Shown: positions 13,301 through 36,748, counted from the first letter of the stretch. The stretch is 64,000 bases of DNA from Cristatella mucedo (GCA_009760855.2 WPIO01000076.1:920001-984000), one strand, 5' to 3'. The notes: generated by a model from the letters alone, not told the origin. A program made the numbers and translations.

Positions 13301-13500
13301 CAGCATTGATTAAATAATAAGCATTCTCGAATCTGAGTTTTGAAAAACGAATATCAGCTAGTAATACATGAAAATATATATATTGATACATGCTGGCTTA
13401 TATTATAAATCTTTGAGCCATGGCTTTTTTTCTAGCAATGTTCCAACCTTTAAACGCAAGAACACAGATAGCTCTCAGCAGTAAAGACAAAAACTTGGGG
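10300..13500. other. No gene recognised
   Basis: About 3.2 kb without a convincing gene. A GC-richer patch lies at 10.65-11.05 kb with overlapping 70-85-codon frames on both strands and no domain. The rest is AT-rich. A (GCT)5 run occurs near 12365. Confidence 0.4.
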
Positions 13501-13509
13501 ACCAAGAAC

Positions 13510-13660
13510 CGCTCTAAAAAGTATAATTAATTTGTATAGTCTCTAAGAGAGCTCAATCTCTATTCAGGCGCTTCGCATTTGACACGGGGCTCAAGCCCAC
13601 GACCTTTGCCAGACCTTGGTCGGGGCGAGCACCTTAACTGCTGGGCCGCACGAGCAGCCC
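13510..13660 (-). mobile_element. SINE fragment with LINE-type tail
   Basis: The minus strand has a tRNA-like segment (GTCGTGGGCTTGAGCC, resembling a B box) followed by the family tail around AGATTGAGCTCTCTTAGAGA. The same combination occurs at 19.24-19.35 kb, which supports a tRNA-headed SINE that shares the LINE 3' tail. Confidence 0.5.
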
Positions 13661-16610
13661 TCCTAGAAGCGTAGATAGAGTAGTAAGTAGTACAGATGCC
13701 GCTGCTAATCGACCAGGCTTACGGCTGTCACGACAGTTTACTAGGGGGATACGAATGTTGTACATTAGGAAGCGGACGTATCATAGTCTTTTTCTGAATA
13801 TATTGTATAAAGCGTTGCTAACTTCACAGTAAGTTAGTTGGAGGAAAACCTGGAACTCTGGAATGGCTGTTCTCCTCTTGTGAATGAGACGTCATCACGC
13901 AAGCGCGAATACTTTTTCTGAGGTAGGGCTTCTTGTTTATAGAGGTCTCGTTCTGCTGTTGAGTGCATGCCTTCGTGTATTGAAGCTGCTTCTGCTTTGA
14001 GTCGCCATTTTGACTAAAACTCGGTCACGCGACTGTAGAGTGTTACTCGCATTGTGTTTCCTGAGAAAATTGTAGCAGTGGGGTCTCTTCGGAGTTCCCA
14101 TTCATAGTGACAATGAGTCGTTGACTCATTTTGGTAGGCCTAGTGCGCAAGCTTTGTCACTCTCACCTCAGTGTTTCTGCTGAGAGACTGGCTGCAAATG
14201 CCAATCATCAGAGTTGTGAGCATTGAGACATCCAGGCATTTTCTAAGGAGGTACTGCACTCTGAACTTCTCAACGTCTACCCCGAAGAGCTTCGTTTAAA
14301 GCAGGCCTCAGTTCACACGCACAACCCGTTACGTCGATCCCATAACGCCAAAACCGACCGATTAAATCTCAGCCGGTTGGTAATGGTTTCATTGACTGTT
14401 ATCCATTTGATAAACTTGCTGCAAGTATCGAATTCAAGAGGTCAAAGTAAGGCCACGTGCTGCAAAGTGAGTAATGAATTTCTTTAGAGTAAATTAGATT
14501 TACTTGCAAATGCACATTTTTTAAGCATCGCCACTCAGTTTATGTTTACGTGAGTGCACACAGTTTCCGTCGTTGCCGTTAACCAAGCTACTGTTTACGC
14601 GAGCTACAGCATTTCAGTTAAAAACGTACTCAAGCTTAAGCATGTAGGCAAGCAAAGTATATCGTTTCTGGGGTGTAGGCCACGGCGGCAGTATAGGCAG
14701 CAGGTCTAACGCTACAGCAGGTCTAACGCTACGGTTTAGAACGCACAGCGGAGGAAGCGGCCCGATGCAGCTCCGAACTCGTTGGTTCAATAAGCAATTG
14801 GAAACAAAATAATGTAAATTTAATTTCATTGACGCATTAAATCCTTCGCAAAAATTTCAAAGAGCAACGGTTTAAATGGCGTAAGTCTAGGGGCATGACC
14901 TTCGGCATAAATTCTCTCCATTGCATGACTTCACTGGCGCCGACCCCACACGTCGTCATATCTTCAACTGAGCCTCCAAATTCCTTCAGACGGCGATCAC
15001 TATTTTAAGACACATAAGGCATGATCACATACGTTCTTCGCTGGGAGAGTGTCAGATTTGAAGGCTCTCCCAACAACACAGGGGGCATCGAATTTGCTGC
15101 TTTGCAAGTGTGGCGAGTGCGTTCGACCGCTACTATCTGCGAACGGCAATTAAGTGGTGAAAAGGCTCCGAAATGTACGGCACATTCTTTTTACGACGTG
15201 CACGATTATTGTATAAGTGAGAACATGCAGAAACGACTCAGATTTTAGCAGCACGCCTTGTTACTAATGGAGCCGCATATCGAACCGGAACCGGAACTTC
15301 CGCCACCGCTTTCGGTGCTGCTTTCGTGGTGCCGCACGCTCGCAAGGCTGTTACGAAGCAACCCGAGCGTTTGAGATCAGTATTTGATCACTCGGTCGAG
15401 AAGCGCTCCGCTTGCCGATCCGACTCCACCAGATCAGCAGCTTGCTCGGCGGTGATGCGACGCGCGTCATTTTGCCGAGAGCCGTAGGGATGTACGCTTC
15501 CTGTAGATCCTTGTGGTCGGGGTCTCTTTCGGGTCGGTTTAAGCGAAAAGTCCGTTTGGCTATAATGGCGCAGCAGAGGAATAACCAAATAATGACTGGT
15601 AATAAGTTAGGAGCTTTTTTAAAGCACACGCGAAGCTTCCCAATTGAAAAAGTTGCATAACTTTCAGAAAAAATACTTCTACTTTTTTTTTACGGAAGCT
15701 CCACGGTTAACCATCACCATAGCTACCGAGAGAGGAAAGATCAAAGCTCGCTTGTTGTTGTGAGACCACGGATGTGTTCTCCAAATATAAATTGCAAGGC
15801 CCCTCTAATGTAATGCAAAACGTGCTTGAACTTCATAGTGGCCTAACCAATGAAAGTGAACGCTATCCGCGGTCTTTAAGACGAATATCAGGTCACTTGA
15901 GAGTACACTATCCTGAGCATCCAGGTGTTCACCCGAAGCTCACGCTCACGATGAAAGAAATCATCAAACAACTTTTGCTGGACTGAAAAAAAATGCTACC
16001 AATAAAATAAAATACTTTTAAAATAACTCAATATATTTGTGCTGAACGTTACCAAACATGCCAAAACCTCTTAGGGGTGTATTGAATCCGTTACAGGATG
16101 ACAACGTTCCCCGCTCAGTGTTTTATCTATTCTTTAGAGAAGCACTTGTAGGGTTAGAAGTGACTAGCAAAGACACCAGAGCTCACGCTCGGACTATCGG
16201 CTATCTGTTGCTAATCACAGAGTTGGCGCCTTTTTTGGCCGACTCTATCTCCAGCCTGCATTCGAGCGCAAAAACAAACGTCAGCAGTTGAGATCTTGGG
16301 CCTCACTATCAACAAATAGGTTCGCACTGATCGCAATTCCAGGTCGCTAGTACTGGGCGACGCTGGATTTTCCGCAATGCCTCGTGGTGGCAAGCAGCAG
16401 ACGCTCTCTTTGATGACATTCTCATGCGTCTTTATCTACCCGCATTTCTTTCGTAGAATCTGCCATTTAGCGTTTTGTAGCTTTGCTCAAAACCTCGTAA
16501 ACCTCCTTCGTTAAAACTGCGATCGCCATTAGGTGGGCTAATCACGGGCTAAACAGCTTCTCTATGCGAGGCCTATACGTCGATAATGCCTATGGCCAGA
16601 ACTATGCTCT
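13660..16610. other. No gene recognised
   Basis: About 3 kb of mostly unique DNA. The largest frames are 71-92 codons, on both strands, and show no domain or splice-consistent pattern. I see no repeats shared with the rest of the window. Confidence 0.4.
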
Positions 16611-16619
16611 TTTCAGTAG

Positions 16620-16830
16620 AGCAATAATAATAATAATAACAATACATTGAAAATTGAGAATTTGATTTCTTTCTAGGCACCTAACACATGCGTAACGGAA
16701 GAGTGATCAGATAGTTAGTGATAACACGCATAATGTCTACAGGCATACGATGGTTAGAGGTAACATGCACAGCGTCAGAGTGTACAGTAAAATATAGTTC
16801 GGTAGCATGCAAAGTGTCTGCTTGCATACA
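16620..16830 (-). mobile_element. LINE 3' UTR remnant
   Basis: On the plus strand the region starts with (AAT)n and then shows diverged versions of the terminal module (TTTGATTTCTTTCTAGGCAC) and of the GGTTAGAGGTAACATGCACAG block found in other LINE 3' UTRs here. It is a solitary minus-strand 3' end. Confidence 0.6.
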
Positions 16831-17029
16831 CAGAAAAAATCATAAGAACGCGCCGAATGCGGCGAGAGAGAAAAATGTGCAATCGGCCGTGATGTTGCAA
16901 ATGAGGTGCAGAGGCTTCCACATCCGGGTAGATATAGGCCGAAAATGAAGCGCTCGTAACCGTGCTCGGTGCCTCGGTGAATCCGTGCGCTTTTGAATTG
17001 CCTCTAACGACTGATAGGTGCAACACCAT

Positions 17030-18000
17030 GGCACGCAGGAATGGCGACAGCGGCGGAAGTGACGGCAGTGACGAAGAGTGCCCTCTTAGATAACAAGTTC
17101 ATATTCATGGTGCAGAGAAGTCTATTCGATATTTGTGTGGCAGTGTGATGGGCGTTTTAAGAGCGATACTCAGACGTACAGCAACTCTAACGCCAATGCC
17201 ACGGGGTGAAGGTCAAGATGAGGTTAAACATATTTACGATAGCTCATTTCTAAGTAAAAGGATTTAATGTTACTTGCTTTGGCTCTTTTTATCGCTCTTT
17301 TTTCCCTCGAGGCCTGAAATATTGCGCCGAAATAGTACCCGAGGTCTGAAATAGTGCGCCTACAGTATATTTGTAACTATGCTACAGCCATTTTAAAAAA
17401 CGTGCTAATGAATGCAAGTGAAGCTTCACGTACCAAATAAACACCCTAAAGCAAACTTACTACGATTTTTTTTGAAAATTTACTTTTGTAACGCGCTGTA
17501 GCTAAATTTTGGGCTTAAGTTCTTAGGCCCTAAACACAGCGCTCATAACGATGCTAGACCTACCAAACACATGCCAGATACTGGCGAAGCTGGTACCTCG
17601 AAGCATGACTGACGTGTCGTAGTTGCTGCCTAGAGGCACGCAGCTAGGTCGTCGGCAGCGGAGTGTGGCTGCCGTAAAGAGCGCCCGAACCTTAATGCGA
17701 CAATGAGTCCACGCCGTTAAAGCAGACCAATATGTTCCATAGCCACAGAGATGCATACGTGTACATCGCTAGCCTCGAGCGCACAACTCAATTCGACGAC
17801 CGAAGAGCCATGACTAGACCTCTGCAAAAGCACTTTAAAACTAAATAAACAATTTGGAATATATTCTGCTCAATTTTGCTTTGTTTGGGATGTGTAATGG
17901 TTGCAGCAAGAGGTTACTCGTTCCCGGGGTTACGCCACAATTCCAGGTCAGCGAGCCAGCGCCTAGACCGCTAGCCGATTATCGACGCCCGATACAAGCA
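17030..18000. other. Unique DNA left of the tandem duplication
   Basis: No gene recognised. It is not represented in the second duplication unit, so its right edge near 18.0 kb marks the left boundary of duplication unit 1. Confidence 0.4.
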
Positions 18001-18359
18001 GTGCGATTGGGAGCCACGTATGCCGATGTCTCTTGAATTGGGTCATGTATGCCGATGAAGCACAGACTGTAACTTAACCGGTTCCCATCCATCATAGTTC
18101 AGGAGCCACCAATCAAAATGAGTACTGGATGACAATCAATCTAACTTCGTCCGCAGTTTTAGGCTCGGTCGCTCGGAGCGCGTTCGCGCTCGGCTCCTTT
18201 AATGTCAATCCGTCTTTAAGTCTCGGAGTCACTTGCTTGCGGTCGGTCCAAAGCTCGGCGGCCAAGGCTGACCGTGAACTGGGCCCACAGCGTCGCGCCT
18301 CTCTTGTTCCCGCCTGCTGCCAACGCTCGCACGCACAACTCCACGCGATTCGTCCGCGA

Positions 18360-18410
18360 CTCTCATCTGTTTAGATGAGAGTGACTAAGAAAGAGCCAGC
18401 GCCATTTCCC
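18360..18410. repeat. Hairpin element, single copy
   Basis: The arms ACTCTCATCT and AGATGAGAGT flank a GTTT loop. It corresponds to the hairpin in the 141-bp array of unit 2 (33.46-33.86 kb), where it is tandemly amplified with longer perfect arms. Confidence 0.75.
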
Positions 18411-18639
18411 TGTAGGTGGCAGCCAGCGGGTAGCATGGCAAGCGACGGGTCAAGTGGCACACTGGCAGAGGAAACGAGGGCCTGTAAGTAGGCTGCTGAC
18501 GAGTGCTTTCGGCAGCAAGAGTGCAACCTTTGAAGCCCGACCCCTGATGCCAGAACGTCGCCTACGGCAAACTCCGAAGAGGGAGTAAAGCATAGGGCAG
18601 ATGAATATAAATAGCCTCATTTACGTAGCGTTGCAGACC

Positions 18640-18745
18640 TTTAGCAGATTTTGCACCTGCTGCTTCGGGACTCGAACCAACGACCGTGGTCCTTAAGTCC
18701 TTGTACCGTGTACCGCTGAACTCGGACAGATCGGCGAGCGAGCGA
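18640..18745 (-). mobile_element. tRNA-like SINE head (unit 1 copy)
   Basis: The minus strand reads GTTGGTTCGAGTCCCG, a good pol III B box, with a tRNA-like context. The counterpart in unit 2 is at about 34.11-34.21 kb. The region is too diverged to fold as a functional tRNA by eye. Confidence 0.5.
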
Positions 18746-19145
18746 GCGAATGAGCGTCACGTGACTCATAAATGATGCCTCATGCCGGTTGATGAGCGTC
18801 ACATGACGCATGGCAATAAGTGCATAGCGTTTCATAGAAGAAGGTCGGCGGGCAACGGTGCAGGAGCGTCGCTCAAAGAATTTCACACGTGGGCAGCTTG
18901 GCGTACCCAAGTTTAGTTTTGGCGAAGCCACGATTCTATTAATTGCCAAGCGCTTTATGTCAGAAGTAAATTTACGTGCATTCTGTGCTTGGCGAGGCAT
19001 TTAATTAATACCTACGATCATAGTGGATATACATTTCCAAATCAGATATATCGCCTTATCTTTATCGCCTTATCTTTACCGCCGATAGCTGTTTTCATGG
19101 AGGGTTGAAACAAATAAGTGCTCTCTTTCTGAGTTTAAATCTGAG

Positions 19146-19146
<1 letters not shown>

Positions 19147-19236
<90 letters not shown>
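19147..19236. repeat. (CT)n-(TA)n microsatellite
   Basis: About 11 CT units run directly into about 34 TA units. A SINE/LINE-type tail (GGGCCCTTAGAGAACCTAAT) follows on the right. Confidence 0.95.
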
Positions 19237-19239
<3 letters not shown>

Positions 19240-19240
<1 letters not shown>

Positions 19241-19350
19241 CATTTGTATAGGGCCCTTAGAGAACCTAATCTATATTCACGTGCTTCACATATGCCACAA
19301 AGCTTGAGCCCACGACCTCGGCCTTAACACAGAAATGCCAGCAGAGGACG
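19240..19350 (-). mobile_element. SINE fragment with LINE-type tail
   Basis: The minus-strand tail module is adjacent to a GTCGTGGGCTCAAGC tRNA-like segment, as in the 13.51-13.66 kb copy. Confidence 0.5.
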
Positions 19351-19560
19351 AGCGGAAAAAGAGTAGCGCGTAAGTGACACGGTTTGGGACAATAAGTGCA
19401 TAGTGCTTCGTAGAAGATTCTTGACGTACGCGATGAACAAGAAAGCACGAAGAACCAAACTAGCGAAGCTAATTCGAGATCCTGCCTCTGCATTTTTATT
19501 ACCGCTTTAATACTAACGTCGAGCTTTCCTGCGCGTCCTTGGATTAAGCGAACCGAACCT

Positions 19561-20078
<518 letters not shown>

Positions 20079-20405
20079 TTAACCCGGCCGGTCTGAGCGA
20101 GCTCCTGCATCGGCGGCGGCGGCCGGCTCAGTCAGGTTTTCTGCGTTGACTCCGAGCTCGGCCTTGCAAAAGCGAGTGCTCAAGCAGCAGCGTTCAGAAG
20201 CTCCAGCGTCTGGCGCACTTTGCACGTTTATTTTGCTGTCCCAACCTCGTGATTTCTTAAATACGCTCCAGAAGACAAGACGTTTGGCGCATGGACCGTC
20301 GGGAGGCGATAAGATTAGTGGTCATGTGTCATGTAAGAGGAAGCCGCAGTCACGGTCCTCGGCGGCGGCCGGTGGTGGCACACGCACGTGCAGCGTGCTT
20401 TCCCC

Positions 20406-20483
20406 ATAAATAGCTGGCGCTCGGTAAAGCTCGAAGTTTCAGGCAACGGCTTGCACTCAGATCGCTCGGCTCCGTCACACTCG
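20406..20483 (+). promoter_or_regulatory. Gene A core promoter and non-coding exon 1
   Basis: ATAAATA lies at 20406-20412, preceded by CCCC. An initiator-like TTCAGG is centred at about 20441, roughly 30-35 bp downstream. A splice donor TCG|GTGAGC follows at 20483/20484. All three elements are conserved in the two related copies at 37.09 and 38.20 kb, where the donor is GTAAGC. Exon 1 would therefore be a short 5' UTR exon of about 40 bases, spliced to the acceptor at 21190. The transcription start is inferred. Confidence 0.6.
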
Positions 20484-21190
20484 GTGAGCTCTCGAGAGAT
20501 GCGTGGCGATCGACTCTCGAAGTGTCGGCATGTCGCGGCTTGTTCCGTTTCCGTTTCTTCCTTCTTCGTCGAGACCTCCGGGGTCGAGACCTCGGCAGGC
20601 CGGGTCTCGTGCCGCGCGCAGCAGCGGCAGCCATTGCTGCGTCGGGCCACTCACTGGTGGGAGCTCAGCAGCTCACTATGCAACGAGCGTCACCATTCGG
20701 TAATCCAGGTCACTCCTTTTTCGGGCTTCGTGGTTTCGTGACGTAGTCATAGAGTCTGTTTTAGGTTGTCTCAAATTTCCGTCGATGTCCTCTGCTTCTG
20801 ATGGAGCGCTTTGAGGTTATGTTCGGATTGCATTTGTGCTTCTCCGCGAGGAAGATTTTCCTTTAGACGGCGAACGACGCATAGCTAAGCAGGACGAGTT
20901 CTAGGCGTCGCCGTTCGTGAAAGGGCAGCCGTTCGGCGGGAGTGCTCAAAACGGGTGCGATGGCCGAGCCAAGAAGCCTGTCATAAACTCGAGTGAGAGT
21001 CAGCGAGAAAAAATGAGCAGTTATTCCGTAGCACAGTATCCATGAAGCCGGCGCCTCTCGTCGTGTGAAGACTGCGGTAGCCATTGCTGCGTCGGCCAAT
21101 GTGGGCGATGATGATGGAAGCTTAGGAGTTGCTGCACGACCCGCAACAAACGTCGTCAGCGTGATTTCAGAACGCGACTCTCTATTTCAG

Positions 21191-31556
<10,366 letters not shown>

Positions 31557-32224
31557 TGGCTGAACTTAGTGGAAGTGTAGATGACATGAGGTACGGGCCT
31601 TTTTACAGTTCTTGGGCTTGCACCAAAGCAGCTCGGGAGTGGTTTAGGAGACATGACCCGATGGCTGCCAATAGAGGTACTAGCTACAATCAGCAGTAAG
31701 TAGAATCCATCTCTGAGAGGAGCTTTAAATCCCTTTAAATCATGACTATAGCGAGTCGTATAAGAAAGTTGGCTTGCGCCCACGCTGGGCATGACCTGAG
31801 GGAGCTAGACGTATATATTGAGCGCTACAGATTTAGCTTTTCAACGTACAACCATAAGCGTCAGTGATTGGCGACGGCCCGAGAATTCCTACAATGGCAA
31901 CCACAAAGCGACGTCGATCATACAGTTAATGTATCCAACAATTTAACCGTAATGTGCTGCATAGTGTCTTGTCTAAAGAATTTTTTCAGTGGCATTTAAG
32001 AGAGCGGTTTTCGATCCAGCCGCCGCAGCTACTAAGACAGCACGTTTGAGTAGGTTGCTATGACAATGACGAGTTTCTATTTGCTAAGCAAGCAGCTGAT
32101 GCTATTAAAAAATCTTTCTTGGTAAATTTGTTGGTAGATCTGGCACTGCCTGGCTAGGCCAGTCTTGCAAACTTAGGCTTGGGCAGCTGCCTTCAGTGCT
32201 TAGGGCCCAGCATGCTCCAACCAA

Positions 32225-32290
32225 TCAGCTTCTGAATTTGAGTTTTCTGAGGGGCTATATCAAATGTATAATATTTATTATTGTTCTTGA
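32225..32290 (+). mobile_element. LINE/SINE 3' tail
   Basis: GAGTTTTCTGAGGGGCTATA with an ATT-rich end. The ortholog in unit 2 is at about 49935-49995. Confidence 0.55.
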
Positions 32291-33059
32291 ATGCTGAATA
32301 GGGTGTCTTATCACATTCCGCCCACTTTGTGGCCAGATTTTACTTGAAAACTCTGGAAGAAGCATCGTAATGTTTCATTCAATACTACTCGCACCAATTA
32401 AATGGTCCAACTTTTCCAATCGTCTAATTTTTTGGCACGGTACTGTTGCAATGATTTTAAGATAACCGATAATAACGAAAGATATAAAGTAGCAACACTG
32501 GACCCATGTGAATACCAAAAAATGGAGCAAATAGCCATTTCAATTTCCATGCGTGTGTCCTTTGCCTCAAGCTCGTAGCATTCTGAAAGTTCACGTGCTA
32601 CATATGAGGAAAAGCAATTTAGAGAAATTTAATCAGCGCCATGATGACGTATCAGTGCATTGTATCATAATGTATTTACTCAGCATTGAATCATGTCTGC
32701 CAACAGTGGCTGAGCCACGGGGAGGAGGCGAGTCTGAAAAAGAGCAGCTCTCACTGACGGCCATGTTCGCGGGCATTCAGCTTCACTTGGTTGTAACTAA
32801 CACGACTGGATCTATCAATGTGTGATCTACCAATATGGGATCCATCAATGTGGGATCTACCCATGTTGGGATCTACCAATGTTGAAAATGTCGCCGGGAA
32901 GATAACCTGGCACTCACTATTTATAAGTCGGAGCGAGCGATGGTTCTACTCCAACAGCGAGAATAAAATATAATTATGGACGAAAATATTATGCAGCTTA
33001 AGGCAACGACACTGACAGAAGACGCGAACTAGTGAGTACTCCTACTCAGACGCTTTATT

Positions 33060-33152
33060 AACCAGCATGGCTAGGCATGAAGGCAAGGAAGGCTAGGCAA
33101 GGAAGGCTAGGCATGAAGGCAAGGAAGGCTAGGCAGGAAGGCAAGGCATTGG
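33060..33152. repeat. GGAAGGC/GGCAAGG minisatellite closing unit 1
   Basis: Imperfect tandem AGGCAAGGAAGGCTAGGC-like units lie exactly between the last unit-1 sequence and the start of unit 2. A related, longer array closes unit 2 at 50750-50892. Confidence 0.9.
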
Positions 33153-33454
33153 GATTGGGTTCTATGTATGCCGATGTCTCTTGAATTGGGCCACGTATAC
33201 CGATGTCTCTTGAATTGGGTCATGTATGCCGATGAAGCGCAGACTGTAACTTAACCGGTTCCCATCCATCATAGTTCAGGAGCCGCCAATCAAAATGAGT
33301 ACTGTACGACAATCAATCTAACTTCGTCAGCAGCTTTAGGCTTGGTCGCTCGGAGCGCGTGCGCGTGGCTCCTTTAATGTCAATCCGTCTTTAAGTCTCG
33401 GAGTCGCTGGCTTGCGGTCGGTCCAAAGCTCGGTGGCCAAGGCTGACCGTGAAT

Positions 33455-33860
33455 TGGGCCCACAGCGTCGCGCCTCTCTTGTTCCCGCCTGCTGCCAACG
33501 CTCGCACGCACAACTCCACGCGATTCGTCCGCGACTCTCATCTGTTTAGATGAGAGCGACTAAGAAAGAGCCAGCGCCATTTCCCTGTAGGTGGACTGGG
33601 CCCACAGCGTCGCGCCTCTCTTGTTTTCGCCCTCGGCAAACGCTCACCCAACTCTGGGCTGCGTCCGCTTAGTCGCTCTCATCTGTTTAGATGAGAGCGA
33701 CTAAGAAAGAGCCAGCGCCATTTCCCTGTAGGTGGACTGGGCCCACAGCGTCGCGCCTCTCTTGTTTTCGCTCTCGGCAAACGCTCACCCAACTCTGGGC
33801 TGCGTCCGCTTAGTCGCTCTCATCTGTTTAGATGAGAGCGACTAAGAAAGAGCCAGCGGG
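33455..33860. repeat. 141-bp tandem repeat with perfect hairpins, about 2.9 copies
   Basis: Units start with TGGGCCCACAGCGTCGCGCC at 33455, 33597 and 33738. The second and third units each contain a perfect inverted repeat with 17-bp arms and a 4-base GTTT loop: CTTAGTCGCTCTCATCT at 33668-33684 with its complement at 33689-33705, and again at 33809-33825 with 33830-33846. Unit 1 has only one shorter hairpin. Confidence 0.9.
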
Positions 33861-34104
33861 ATTTACAGTGTCCCTTCGCAGCCTTGGGTGACAGGGCGCG
33901 GCATGACAAGCGACAGGTCAATTGGCACACTGGCAGAGGAGACGAGGGCCTGTAAGTAGGCTGTTGACGAGTGTTTTCGGCAACAAGAGTACAACCTTTG
34001 AAGCCCGACCCCTGATGCCAGCACGTCGCCTATGGCAAACTCCGAAGAGGGAGTAAAGCATAGGGCAGATGAATATAAATAGCCTCATTTACGTAGCGTT
34101 GCAG

Positions 34105-34215
34105 ACCTTTAGCAGATTTTGCACCTGCTGCTTCGGGACTCGAACCAACGACCGTGGTCCTTAAGTCCTTGTACCGTGTACCACTGAACTCGGACAGATC
34201 GGCGAGCGAGCGAAT
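34105..34215 (-). mobile_element. tRNA-like SINE head (unit 2 copy)
   Basis: Counterpart of 18640-18745, with GGTTCGAGTCCC on the minus strand. Confidence 0.5.
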
Positions 34216-34438
34216 GAGTGTCACATGACTCATAAATGACTCCTCATGCCGGTTGATGATGGTCACATGACTCATGACAATAAGTGCATATCGTTTCGTA
34301 GAGGATTCTTGACGTATGCAATGAACAAGAGGGCACGAAGAACCAACCTAGCGAAACTAATTCGAGATCTCGCCTTTACATTTCGATTACCGCGTTTAAT
34401 ACTAACGTCGAGCTTTCCTGCGCGTCCTTTAATTAAGC

Positions 34439-34530
34439 GCTCTACACTCGTCGGGTGCTAGGGCGTGCATTGGGGCGCATGTAGTATGGTGACCGCTGCC
34501 GACGAGAGCGCACCAGCCTCGGCGGCCACC
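34439..34530 (-). repeat. Inverted copy of the promoter-upstream segment
   Basis: It is the reverse complement of about 37775-37865, which contains TACATACGCCCCAATGCACG; the shared part also matches 20017-20078. It begins immediately after TTAAGCG at 34435. Confidence 0.85.
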
Positions 34531-36356
34531 TAACTTTAACTCGTCGAAAGCAGTCGTTGCCTGGCAGACGCAGGCGCACCTGCTAGCACCAGCTCGAAAG
34601 TCGAACCAATCGCGGCACTTTACCGATGTCAGGGATTTCAGCATGCTCATCCTAACAAAAAAGATGTATCGCTACGCCAGCTACCCCCAGCTGCCCGCCC
34701 CCGAAGCGACAGCAACGAGCGGCCGCTAGGCGTTCTGTCGGAAAAGGCAGCAGGAGCAAGCAACTGCTGCCGGCGCCTCGAGAGCGCAGCAACTGGGCCG
34801 CCGAGTGACTTTTCCTATCAGTCACACGATCGAGAGCCTAGCCGAGCAGACAGTTTAGACCGCGAGCCGGTACTTGAGAAGGTGAGGACCAGCGGAAGTG
34901 TGTGCTGGCTCACGTGCAAGGTAACAGGTAGCAGGTTGCGAGTATCAGGTAGCAGGTAGCAGGTAGCAGGTAGCGAGTAGCAGTTGACGTAGCAGAGGTA
35001 GCAGTTGACGAGGGCAGCGCCTAACTGCCTGGCTGCTTGCGATGAGAGTCGGCTGCTCGCGATCTGGACGTTCATTCTACATCTGCTTTCTTCCACGTCG
35101 AGTACTAAACGAACAACTGACCGACGAGCTAACCGAAAATTGCTTTGCGAACCTTACCTGACGTTGCACGAGCGGGAGAGACGACGGATGACGGGCAGGA
35201 GAGCGTAATCTGGCGTCGGACGAATCGAATCGAGGATGCTCCGCCGGCCGTCGTGTCGGGCAAAGTCGTGCAAAGCTGCAGCGAAGGCAGCGAAGGACGC
35301 CGACCGGAAGCCAGAGCAGACGCACAGGACGCTCGGCGAGAGCTGCGAGTTTCGAGTGCTCGCCGATCGCTATCGGATAGTAACCAGCAGGGGCAGCCTA
35401 GCCTAGCACCGCCGCTCGAGCTGCTGCAGCTGCTGCTGGCGCACGGTATCCTACTGTACCATCTACACGATACTCGCACTGCTAACCTACCTCCACAGAA
35501 CCAGCGACCGAAATCCAGCGAGATTCTGCGAGATCCACAGATCTAGCGAGCGAGATCCTTCGAGATCCAGCGATCCTGCGAGAGCGGCTTCCTTCGGGAA
35601 GCTTCCTGCGAGAGCGGCTTCCTGCTGCTTGCTCGCTCACTGGCGCCTATCGCCTCGCCAAGACGCCGCGTGGCTTAACACCAGCGGAATGCACAGCTAC
35701 TCAACTCGAGTTCGGCAAACGTCGGCCGGCAAGGGTAAATATGTAGCGCCTAGAGGGCGCCAATCAGGATCACTGGGCGCGTACGACGCTTGACGGGTAC
35801 TTCCATGCTACTTACCACCTCATCTGCTCTCCTGACTCTGCTATACTTACCACTTTCTCTTTATTGCGTAAGATCAAGTCTTTTATAATAATAATAATGA
35901 TAATACACTTGATAGAGCGCCCTCAGAGAACTCAATCTTATCCTAGGCACTTTGCATTTGCTGCAAAAGAAGCGAGAACGTTTTTTTGTTGATTACGAAT
36001 GCGTACCGGAAGCTGCTTAGGCTAAGAGTGAGCTACATAAACCTCTCCCGCGTAACACCCACACAGTCTTTGTGGCTTTGAGGAGTTACAGGCGAAGATA
36101 CATACATCGGAATGCAATATAGAACACTATGCGTTTATTATTATGCTTACCATAAGTGTAAAACGCAGCCTCCGAGAAGCAGAAGCTCAATCTAAACTAA
36201 CTCAGAGTCACGGGACTAAACTCAGAGCCGGCAGCTCGCATCGCGCTGTCAACAGCTTTACTTCTCGTGACTCCGGAAGAAGAGGTGCATTTCCGGTGTA
36301 TTTCCGGAAATGCTCATTTCAGGATTAATTGGAGTTTGGACGAGTCCGCTTCAGTG
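34531..36356. other. Unit-2-specific insert within the inverted segment
   Basis: About 1.8 kb with no counterpart in unit 1. It contains an AGGTAGC-type 7-bp minisatellite (about 34915-35010), imperfect GAGATCC and GCGGCTTCCT repeats near 35530-35630, and a minus-strand LINE tail at 35885-35970. A 133-codon frame at 35145-35546 and opposite-strand frames are GC-rich and show no domain, so I do not call them genes. Confidence 0.5.
35885..35970 (-). mobile_element. LINE 3' tail
   Basis: (AAT)n, then CACTTGATAGAGCGCCCTCA and GAGAACTCAATCTTATCCTA: the family terminal module on the minus strand. Confidence 0.75.
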
Positions 36357-36387
<31 letters not shown>

Positions 36388-36748
36388 ACAAACTCGTGTA
36401 AGTCACCTCGAGCCTGCGCTGTCCTGCTAGGTTCTGCTCGGTCTTAAACGAATCCAAGTTCGCTCGTTGTGTTTCTTACTACGGACAGACTGTTCGACAT
36501 CCCCTAACTTGACAATATTAAAGTAAGAGCTAAAGCTCTGATCTGTTCCTTTCAGAATTCACTCCGTCTGTTCTGTGCTTTTTCCTAGATATGATAATGC
36601 ATAATGAAACTGTGCATGTTAATACTAATCAGTTGCAATGCTTTATTTCTAATGGCAAAAAAGTGCTCAGGGAGAGGTAAGAGCTCTCTTACTGCGCTGT
36701 AAATTTCTTAATTTTTTAGCTCAGCAAAGAGAAGCGCTCAGGTTCCAT
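36357..36748 (-). repeat. Inverted copy of 19561-19908 with (CT)n
   Basis: The (CT)n tract at 36357-36387 is the inverted (GA)n. The sequence to 36748 is the reverse complement of 19561-19908 (for example ACTTGACAATATTAAAGTAA against TTACTTTAATATTGTCAAGT). CTTAACCCGGCC resumes in direct orientation at 36749. Confidence 0.85.

Noticed and set aside
33455-33860. CRISPR-like array of repeats and spacers
   Set aside because: The whole 141-bp unit is repeated, including the parts between hairpins, and the genome is eukaryotic. It is an ordinary tandem repeat.
35145-35546. 133-codon frame in the unit-2-specific insert, with a 116-codon antisense frame
   Set aside because: GC-rich DNA open on both strands, with no domain, splice context or paralog. 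Not enough to call a gene.
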